Source of the DNA: Lasiosphaeris hirsuta
Taxonomy: Eukaryota > Ascomycota > Sordariomycetes > Sordariales > Lasiosphaeriaceae
NCBI GenBank assembly: GCA_030549175.1
Contig: JAUKUA010000002.1
Coordinates: 1,922,001-1,986,000, forward strand
Reading direction: 5' to 3'
Length of the DNA stretch: 64,000 bases
The notes under the pieces were generated by a model, which saw only the letters and a program-made list of their open reading frames with translations, searched no databases and was not told the origin of the DNA. Position 1 is the first letter of the stretch, and every line of letters begins with the position of its first letter. The position numbers were made by a program, and so were the translations under genes. Shown piece by piece: positions 56,939-64,000 of the stretch.

Positions 56939-58990
56939 TCACCCCCTCATGTGCATCAACCACTTTGCCTCCTCGGCGTTCTTGCCCCAGCTTGCAAGAC
57001 GGATCACGCTATGCGGTTCGAAATAGACTTTCCTCTTGACAATACCGCCTTTCCCCATCAGCTTGCCCGTTTGGTTCGGCCGGCTTGCGTCGCAGGTGGC
57101 CACAATCCCGCACAGGACCTTGTCGGACGAGATTCTCCGCAGCGCCATGGCAGTTTGGTGACCGTTGAACATCAACACCAAATCGTCCGAATGGAGCGAG
57201 ACGAGGTCGTTGCGTGTCCCCATGGTGGGTCCTTTCCCAAACTCGAAGATGACATGCTCGAGGCGCTTCATCTTGTCATCTCCGCCATATCTGGTTGCTG
57301 ACATGATTATCGGGGCCGATCGGTGGTCGTAAACATGCAAATTCGAGTCCCCTATCTCGCGTTTCTCTAGCGGAATGTGGTCCGATGGGTCGACAGCCTC
57401 CCCCTTCAACACCTTGAAAATGGTATACTCGTACAAGCCTACATCTTCGGATATGGCTTCCCGCCCACTTGCGGTGGAGATGTGGAGGGGCCAGACGTGT
57501 CGGAATATTCGGCTCATGATCGCCCTCGCAGCTTGACCTGGGGGCAGCGTTTTGGTCTCGGCGTAGTCCAAGTCGAACCTTGGAAGCCTGGAGAACCTAG
57601 ACTTGCCCCTCGCTGCTCGGACGAGACGAAGATCGGAAACGCAGTACCTTAGGGATTCGATAAACTGAAACTCCCATAGTTTGATCATCTCTTTCGATCT
57701 CAAATGGGCCCTCAGACTCTTTGAAATATTCTCACCGTCGAGCCTCATGGCCTTTTGAAGCTGTCGCGGAAAGCTGTAGAGCGCCCTGGTTTGAAGCCCC
57801 TCATTTTCGTCGGGGCCGCCTCTCGTATCGTTCCGTTCAAGCAAAAACTTCCAGAAGAGATCTCCTCGATCCAACTGATAGTCGACGACAATACTTGGCG
57901 AGGACGAAGCAGTTGCGAGACCTAAAAGAGCAAAGATGTTATCCCAAGGCTCGAAACAGCAGCTTTCCGAGTACTCCATTATCAATGCCACCAAGCTCTG
58001 GGGCTTGTAGGTTGCTTTCAACGAAACAAAGCTCTGCAGGAGCTGCTCCAAACTTGTCAGGCGCCTGCAGCAGACATTGCTATGGTAGAAGTCCTCTCTC
58101 CATCGCTCCCATTCTACTTTTCGATTATAGTTGGCCCAGTCCGCAAAGACGGATGATTCTGGGGGGTCGTACGGATTGAGGCCCTCATCCGAGTCGCCAC
58201 ACAACTTCTGGGCAAGAGTATCCCGAGCCCTCCAGATCTGCTGGTTAAGCTCGGATATTCTTCTGTGCTCGGCTTCTCCGATGGCGTGAGAAAAGTACAC
58301 GCCAATGTCTGCCAGGCGCGTCTGGCCCCAGGGTTCGACAATGGAAACATTAGGCCCGCCGAGCAGAATCTCTTGCACAATCCACTTCCTCGTCCAGTAC
58401 GGATTCGCAATGAGCTGGTCGAAGCCGCGCCGGCCGGCGGGCGAAAGCCGATCGATCCAGGGATTGTAGCCATTGAAGTCGCTCGGAAACCAGCGCTTCT
58501 CCCACAGCTCGGCAGTTTTCTTGGAGTAGTCGACGGCCTGGCCCAGGTCGCGCATCTCCTCAAGCGCTGTCGTCTCGGCCGTGTCGAGGTTGCCAAGCCA
58601 GACGAGCACGCTCGAGGCCAGCGAGTAGACGGCGCCCATCAGGCCGATCTGCTGGTTCTTTTCCTCGACGTCATTCTGATTGATGCAGACGGCGTCTATC
58701 CACAGGTTCTTGGTCCATCCGGCTTTGCGCGCATGAAGCAGAAAGTCGCGCAGGTTCTCGCGCACCAGCACCGCGCAGCCGTTCAGCGAGATTTCAAAAA
58801 CGGGTGTCTCATCCCCCCAGCGGTACGAGAGTGCTGAGAAGCAGCAGTAGTCCGATGGGCTATCAAAGTCGAGCTCTTCGAGTGTGCATGTTAGGTCCTG
58901 GTAGCTGTCGGAGGGCTCGATGCTGAGCAGGCGAATGGCGCTCGTTGATAAAAGTGGTGAGTACGGCGAGGGCGCGCGGGGATGAGGCAT
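56939..58990 (-). CDS. HET-domain (heterokaryon incompatibility) protein
   Basis: Intronless, 683 aa from the ATG at 58990; the open frame runs a little further upstream but without an earlier ATG. The HET domain is complete in its signature blocks: FSALSYRWGD (54-60), a VRENLRDFL block, LWIDAVCINQNDVEEKNQQI (96 onward), then MGAVYSLASSVLVWLG. A long C-terminal region without recognised domains follows, ending in a segment (SDDLVLMFNGHQTAMALRR) resembling the conserved tail of many HET proteins. HET-domain proteins trigger cell death when incompatible hyphae fuse; most family members have no known partner. HET domains are related to TIR domains. It lies next to the amidase relic and opposite in the window to an NLR gene. 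Single copy here, so this is an allorecognition candidate only. Confidence 0.92.
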   Translation of the reverse strand: MPHPRAPSPYSPLLSTSAIRLLSIEPSDSYQDLTCTLEELDFDSPSDYCCFSALSYRWGDETPVFEISLNGCAVLVRENLRDFLLHARKAGWTKNLWIDAVCINQNDVEEKNQQIGLMGAVYSLASSVLVWLGNLDTAETTALEEMRDLGQAVDYSKKTAELWEKRWFPSDFNGYNPWIDRLSPAGRRGFDQLIANPYWTRKWIVQEILLGGPNVSIVEPWGQTRLADIGVYFSHAIGEAEHRRISELNQQIWRARDTLAQKLCGDSDEGLNPYDPPESSVFADWANYNRKVEWERWREDFYHSNVCCRRLTSLEQLLQSFVSLKATYKPQSLVALIMEYSESCCFEPWDNIFALLGLATASSSPSIVVDYQLDRGDLFWKFLLERNDTRGGPDENEGLQTRALYSFPRQLQKAMRLDGENISKSLRAHLRSKEMIKLWEFQFIESLRYCVSDLRLVRAARGKSRFSRLPRFDLDYAETKTLPPGQAARAIMSRIFRHVWPLHISTASGREAISEDVGLYEYTIFKVLKGEAVDPSDHIPLEKREIGDSNLHVYDHRSAPIIMSATRYGGDDKMKRLEHVIFEFGKGPTMGTRNDLVSLHSDDLVLMFNGHQTAMALRRISSDKVLCGIVATCDASRPNQTGKLMGKGGIVKRKVYFEPHSVIRLASWGKNAEEAKWLMHMRG

Positions 58991-59379
58991 ATCTGGCTGG
59001 TGCCGAGGTGATGGAGGTGAGCTGAAGTCCGGGTGCAAACATCAAACTCTAGCGCGAAATGTCATGGTGCGGCTGAACTGGAGAGCGCCCCACCCCCCGT
59101 CTTCTAGGCGCCTCTTTGACGCTATCCCCGGAGCCACTGTCGCGAAACGGATCGGAGACAAACCTCAGCTGCAATGGGCGTTTTGGTTAGGGATTAAAAG
59201 TGATAAATTAAGCTAAAACCATATCTCGTAACCTTGACGCCTATACTCGCATGCAAATCGCTCAGCCTATACCAGTCCGCTAGGTCCAAGATTGCCGACC
59301 ACCACGATGACCAAGGTCTTCTCTTTCGCCAACGCCATCAATGCTTCACACTCTTCACCCTTTCCTTGTCTAGTTTTCC
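58991..59379. other. Spacer between HET gene and MFS gene
   Basis: About 390 bp containing the HET promoter and the 3' flank of the exporter. Nothing distinct is seen. Confidence 0.5.
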
Positions 59380-61186
59380 TTAGAACAACTTCTCAAACTT
59401 CATGCACGCGGCTGCGACGACCATGATCGCGCCCGACGAGATAACCAAGACAAACGACCTCTGCATCGCGTGCACAATAGCAGCAATGGCCGCCCCCCTG
59501 AGCTCGCCATCGAGACTCCTGAAGAACTCGCTCTGGGCACCGGCCGCCGCACTGGCGATCTGCTCGGCCGTGAAGCCATGCCCAGCTAGCGCTACCGAGA
59601 GGGTCTTGGCGACTTCAGAGTTGAAGACCTGGCCGGCAATGACGAGAGCAACAGTGCTGCCACCGATCTGGGCTACGTTCTGCAGGTTGATGGCGTTACC
59701 GATGTCTGCGGGCACGACGGAGAGCGTAGCGACGGCGTAGCCGATCTGCAGCGACAGGCCGGTTCCGAAGGCGACAACAATGGTCAGGCCGTAGATCGTT
59801 CCGGTGCTGGTGGCCGGATCGAGGTAGACCATCAAGACAGCACCGCCGATGGTGATGAGGATACCGCTGGCCAGGAATACAGGCGCGTAGTACTTGACAC
59901 GGGAGAGCAGGTGACCGGCTGAGACATTGGTCACGACGCTAACGACGACGAAGGGCAGCAGGCGGACGGCGGCCATGACGGGCCTGTCGCTGTTGACAAA
60001 CTGGAAGTAGATCGGGATGTAGTAGACAACAACAAACAGGCTGGTGATGCTACAGGCCGTGGCGATGACAAGCAGAACCTGGGTGCGGCTGAGCAGCAGG
60101 TGGCCGGGCACAGCGCGATGAGCAACAGTCGTGAAGACGGTGAAATATTGCTGTAGGACAACAGCAATGAGCACAACAGCAAAGATGACGATCAGCGCGA
60201 TGGTTCGGCCATCGCTCCAGGCCCACTGGGCGCCGCCCATGGAGAAAGCGACTGTAAACAGGACCCAGGCAGCGCCAGCGAGGAAGAGGCCAAGGAAGTC
60301 GAAGCTGGCGATGCGCTCTCGGATGGTCTTGCCGGGCAGCGGGTGGATCGAGGGTAGGAAGAAGATATAGATGGGTGCCACGACGGCACCGATGACGAGG
60401 TTGATGTAGAAAGCCCAACGCCAGGTCGCGCTCGATTCAGAGAAGGCTCCCCCTACGAGAGGTCCAACGACAGCGCCAACACCCCTATTATCCCGTTAGT
60501 ATTAACCCGAACGAGAGCAGACAGCTGGTAAGCAACAAAACATACCAGAAGAAACCAATGAGGGTAATGTAAAGACCACGCTCAGTAGGCACAGTAAGGT
60601 AGCTGAAGTAGTTGAGACCGCCGAGGTAGATGCCGGCGCCACCGCAACCAGCCAAAACACGGCCGACAATCAAGGCGTTCATATCGGGCGCCGCACCGCA
60701 TAGTGCCGAGCCAATTTCGAACATGACGGCACCGCCGATGAAGACGTACTTCATGTTGAAGTGGCCGAAGAGGTTACCGACGAGAAGAATCGAAGCTACA
60801 GACCCCAACGGAAAGCCAGCGCCGATCCATGGGAGCTGTTCGACATGGCCAAAGTCCTCAACGACAGGGCCCTGGACATCGGCGGCGATGGTGGTGTCCA
60901 GGCCATAGAGAAAGGCGCTGATGTAGAGTGATAAGCAAATCAAAAGCCACCTGAGGCCGGTGATAGATCTTGCTGGAGCCTCGGCAAGGGACTCCAGCGA
61001 GGATCGAGATGGCGAGGTCCCCTTCTCGCTACCCTTCTCAGGGTCCGACTCTTCGCCCTGCTTTTCTATTGTCGGCGCTGTGCTGATAGCTGGGGTTGCG
61101 GTGTTGCTCGCGCCCGATGGCAAGGCGGCTTCTGAGATTGAGCTGGGTGCCGCGACGGGCAGGGTGCTCTGTGAATTGGAAGCCAT
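59380..61186 (-). CDS. MFS drug/toxin exporter (DHA2, 14-helix type)
   Basis: Two exons (61186-60546, 60484-59380) give 581 aa. After a polar N-terminus of about 75 residues, 14 hydrophobic segments are expected. Motifs include LYGLDTTIAADVQGPVVEDF, LPWIGAGFPLGSVASILLVG and the export-type motif C region GRVLAGCGGAGIYLGGLNYF, continuing after the intron as GVGAVVGPLVGGAF. This pattern marks proton-antiport exporters such as TOXA-type pumps, commonly exporting small toxic compounds. No biosynthetic gene is adjacent, so a general resistance role is likeliest. A 19-G tract lies about 160 bp upstream, reading as poly-C in the sense of the gene. Confidence 0.92.
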
Positions 61187-61346
61187 TGATGCGGTGGCCT
61201 GGGGGTAGGCTGGGAACTGGATGGAGTTGAGGTGTCGCCGAGATGGAAGATCCTAGGCAAGGCAGGTATATATGTTGAGGCGCGATCAGACCCCGGCTGG
61301 TGATATTCGTGCCAAGCAAGTTGGTGTAAGTCAGGTCTCGGATAGT

Positions 61347-61365
61347 GGGGGGGGGGGGGGGGGGG
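61347..61365. repeat. Poly-G tract (19)
   Basis: Nineteen G on the plus strand, upstream of the minus-strand exporter. Confidence 0.95.
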
Positions 61366-62506
61366 CTGTGGAGTTTAGACTCGGAGCGTGGAGATAAGCG
61401 TCTAGCGGTCGATGCAAGTCCAAGTGATGTGATGATGGTATTGTTTTGATGCTTGACCTTTCCAAGATCCAGAATGCGAAGAGACGGGGCCATATTTGTA
61501 TATTGTAGAGTCCGAAAAGCTCCATGGTTGGAAAGTTGTGTTTGCTGGTTTGATGTTACAAATCCGCTGGGTGATTCAGCTGGCGCGCAATGGCAAGAAT
61601 TTGCGGTGCCGTGGGTGCGTGCCTAGGCAGCCAGGCAGTCAGGCAGCTGGCAGGTTGGCATCTTTTTGCGACGCCAACTCACGGTCCCAAGGGACTCTCC
61701 CAAGGGGAAGGCGCATTTGTCAGACGGCAGCGAATCAGCAAGCCGGGGCGATTAATGAACGGACCAGCAAGGACCCAACCCTCGGGGTGCTTTCTAAGAC
61801 AGCCGTCCATCTAGCCGTCTTGGGCTTAGCCGTCGTCCCAAACAGGTCGCCCGATGACTCTGATTCGATTAGTGATGGTGTCGACCAATGAGGTGTCGCG
61901 TCAGATCTCTCGTTCCTGTCTCCGACTTTCTATGGCAAACGGCAGCGGCTGCCCGAAAAAAAGGAATTGGGCCTGGAATCACAATGTCAACCCTTGCAGC
62001 AATTCCCCCGTCTTCTGCAGACCGGACCCCAGAAAAATAAGCATGAATTGCGCAATCGCAGCGACGCGGCCCAGAGACAAGCCAGACAATGGTAGAAATA
62101 TGCCGAAACCTGTCGGCGCTGGTGCGTGTTCCGACGACGACCCCAAGGCCGTATGGGGTCGGAGCGTGTGCCGGCCGCTGGCCTAACCCCGATCAATCCT
62201 CACATCTGCCAGATAAAGAATGCGCCACGCCGGTTACCCCTTTGCCCCTCTCCGCGAACTCCAGCGGCACCCAATTGGCCAGCATCACTGCAGAATCTCT
62301 CTCACGTCTAAGACTCTCGCACCCAGCCTGGCGTTTACATACTCCATCACGCCCATCACGGAGTATCTCAATTCTCGTGCCTGCCTTAAAAGGTCTGGAG
62401 ATACCGGGCCCGCATCTTAACCCCATCCTCCACCGCCCGCACCCGAAAAGCTTCGGTTCACCGGAGCCTTATTTGACGGCATCGCGGCAATCTCTGCCAC
62501 TTTACG

Positions 62507-62583
62507 CCCAGCACACGCCCGGCACACACCCAGCACACGCCCAGCACACGTCCAGCACACGCCCAGCACACGCGCCCAGCACC
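62507..62583. repeat. 11-bp tandem array
   Basis: Seven consecutive 11-bp units close to CCCAGCACACG, with one to three substitutions in some and a degenerate last unit. Confidence 0.92.
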
Positions 62584-63380
62584 TGCAGTGCACTGCGCAC
62601 GGGGGCATCATTACCAAACACGTGATTATTTCCCATTCCTTCTCGTGAAGGTCATTAGCAAGAGCGAGCGTCTGGCATCGAGCTGCCCTGTTTGTCCATT
62701 GCCCACGTTGCGATCTCTTCTTGTCCCATTCGCCCATCGACCATTGCCAAGGGCCTTAGCGGCGCCAAGTGCTCGCCTTGTTGATGTGAGCTTGGCGGCC
62801 ACGAAAACGTGTTGCCTACTTGAACCCTGATTCAACGTTGGTGCTCCAAAATCTCGACCTCATCTCTCAGGCTTCAGGTCATCGAGTCCGAATACATAAG
62901 CCAAGGGCTTGGTTGCATGGTTTATTGGTATTCCAAAATCCTCCCTTCCCTGATCTAGCACTGACGGCCGTCCCAGATTCTTAGCTCCTGCCTTCACACT
63001 GGGCACAACCTCAGCACCCACCATCAGAAGTTCCTGCCCTCCGCTCGTAGTGTTTGAGCAGCTGAACGCACCCTCGCTTGCTCGTCTCCAATCATTTCGA
63101 ACTGCCACACCTCGGTCGATGGCCTACGAATCGACATGGAATTCCACCAGCGGTGCCCGTTTGGGATGCCTACCCGGGAATGCTGTCAACATAACCACAC
63201 ACGCACATTCCAAGCTCAGGGGCTCTGAAGCTCCGCAGGATTCGTGAGCCATGGTTGGCGCCGAACTCTATTGCACTTCCAAAGCGCTGTTTCCGCAGCA
63301 GGACAGTCTGATTGAGACGGTGCTGCTCAAGCTGGACCTGGACTCCTCGACTGATGGGACAAACATGAAGCCGCCATGAG

Positions 63381-63460
63381 CGGGCTGCATTGAGCTGCAT
63401 TGAGCTGCAACGGGCTGCAATGGGCTGCAACGGGCTGCAATGGGCTGCAACGGGACTGCA
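63381..63460. repeat. 10-bp tandem array
   Basis: Eight consecutive 10-bp units of the type YGGGCTGCAA (Y = C or T), the first two ending in CAT and the last one degenerate. It lies about 365 bp before the PHO89 start. Confidence 0.92.
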
Positions 63461-63665
63461 CACCACCTCACTTGTACATGGAGTAGCAGCACTCTCCGTT
63501 CCCAGCTCCACGCTCCCCGCCCGGCTCCACCTTTGCCAGCCGCTCCCCAAGACTCAGCATCCCAGTTCTCCGCCAAGACTCGAGACTAGGAAGCGCAGGA
63601 GCACACACTGAAGGAGCACACATTCCCTTGCTAGGCTGCGCGATGCTGGCGAGAGAAAGTGCGCC

Positions 63666-63671
63666 CACGTG
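63666..63671. promoter_or_regulatory. CACGTG (Pho4/NUC-1-type) site
   Basis: Palindromic CACGTG about 155 bp upstream of the PHO89-like ATG. Pho4 (yeast) and NUC-1 (Neurospora) bind CACGTG-type E-boxes to induce phosphate transporters under phosphate starvation. A second CACGTG lies at 62619-62624. A TATA-like ATAAATA sits at 63721, between the proximal site and the start. Function is inferred from gene identity and position; the motif also serves other bHLH factors. Confidence 0.6.
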
Positions 63672-63824
63672 TGCCATAGCCCGGCTTGAGGCTGCCGACC
63701 TGCTTTCCTGCCCGTTGCCCATAAATAGGAAGACGTGCCGACCCGACCGTGCATCCTGGCTGTTTCCGCCAGACGCAAACGCTGCAGCTCTCCTCAGCAA
63801 CGTCAAGTTGTTGCCACCGCAAAC

Positions 63825-64000
63825 ATGCCCACGCTCCACCAGTTCGACTACCTCTTCGCCATCGGCACCATCTTTGCCGCTCTGGATGCCTGGAATATCG
63901 GCGCCAACGATGTGGCCAACAGCTGGGCGACCAGTGTGGGTTCGCAGTCGGTCACGTACCTGCAGGCCATGACTCTGGGGAGCATCATGGAGTTCTCGGG
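63825..64000 (+). CDS. PHO89: PHO89-type Na+/phosphate symporter (5' part)
   Basis: Starts at an ATG (MPTLHQFDYLFAIGTIFAA) and remains open to the window edge, so 58 full codons are seen. The PiT-family signature GANDVANSWATSVGS lies in the first membrane region, followed by LQAMTLGSIMEFSG, as in fungal PHO89/PHO-4 proteins. These are plasma-membrane sodium-dependent high-affinity phosphate importers, normally of roughly 550-600 aa. The promoter holds a CACGTG element and a TATA-like sequence. Confidence 0.92.
   Translation, partial: MPTLHQFDYLFAIGTIFAALDAWNIGANDVANSWATSVGSQSVTYLQAMTLGSIMEFS

Larger units (their letters stand above)
61187..63824. other. Long upstream region with tandem repeats
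   Basis: About 2.6 kb between divergent MFS and PHO89 genes. It holds a G tract, an 11-bp tandem array (62507-62583), a 10-bp array (63381-63460) and two CACGTG sites (62619-62624, 63666-63671). No gene is supported. Confidence 0.6.

Noticed and set aside
62507..63460. CRISPR-like arrays
   Set aside because: The 10-11 bp units are direct tandem repeats without spacers, in a eukaryotic genome.

Overview
This window looks like nuclear DNA of a filamentous ascomycete (Pezizomycotina, most likely a Sordariomycete; I cannot name the genus). The evidence is short GT-AG introns of about 45-90 nt with CTRAC-like branch points, a Zn2Cys6 regulator, a HET-domain protein, a NOD-like receptor, a siderophore acyltransferase, a CNT nucleoside transporter and a PHO89-type symporter. 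Genes are GC-rich. The gene-poor stretches are more AT-rich and carry transition-decayed repeat fragments, TACCTA/TAGGTA-type motifs and long poly-G/C tracts. Spliced models below were built by hand from splice signals and reading-frame continuity.

Layout, left to right. 1-4.8 kb: a small secreted metallopeptidase-like gene, then about 3 kb of gene-free DNA. 4.8-10.5 kb: a 1,825-aa NOD-like receptor (lipase-like domain, degenerate NACHT-like NTPase, ankyrin repeats, Pro-rich tail). 10.7-11.4 kb: an SRPK kinase relic. 12.4-19.1 kb: a Zn2Cys6 factor, the mitochondrial calcium uniporter and a frameshifted SidF/SidL-like hydroxyornithine acyltransferase. 19.1-27.2 kb: a gene-poor accessory stretch with an atypical protein kinase, an APH-fold phosphotransferase, a broken fructosamine-kinase-like gene and a weakened tRNA-Ala. 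27.3-31.2 kb: two ABM-domain genes and a Gln/His-rich orphan. 32.9-36.2 kb: a large, lesioned secreted-protein gene. 38.3-49.5 kb: a CNT transporter, an ACMSD/6-methylsalicylate-decarboxylase-like amidohydrolase and an MFS sugar transporter. 52.2-61.2 kb: DNA repair PNKP, a multipass membrane protein, an amidase relic, a HET protein and an MFS drug exporter. 63.8 kb to the edge: the start of a PHO89 phosphate symporter with a CACGTG site in its promoter.

I see no single biosynthetic cluster. Conserved housekeeping genes (MCU, PNKP, PHO89, CNT, transporters, regulator) are mixed with accessory genes linked to non-self recognition (NLR, HET) and with decaying kinase-fold genes. At least four genes carry frame breaks. 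Several of these lie in G/C homopolymers, so part of the damage could be sequencing error, but nonsense codons and large internal deletions in others look like real decay. The best candidate for unusual biology is the lipase-NACHT-ankyrin receptor; the accessory stretch at 10.7-27.2 kb is the most unusual in structure.
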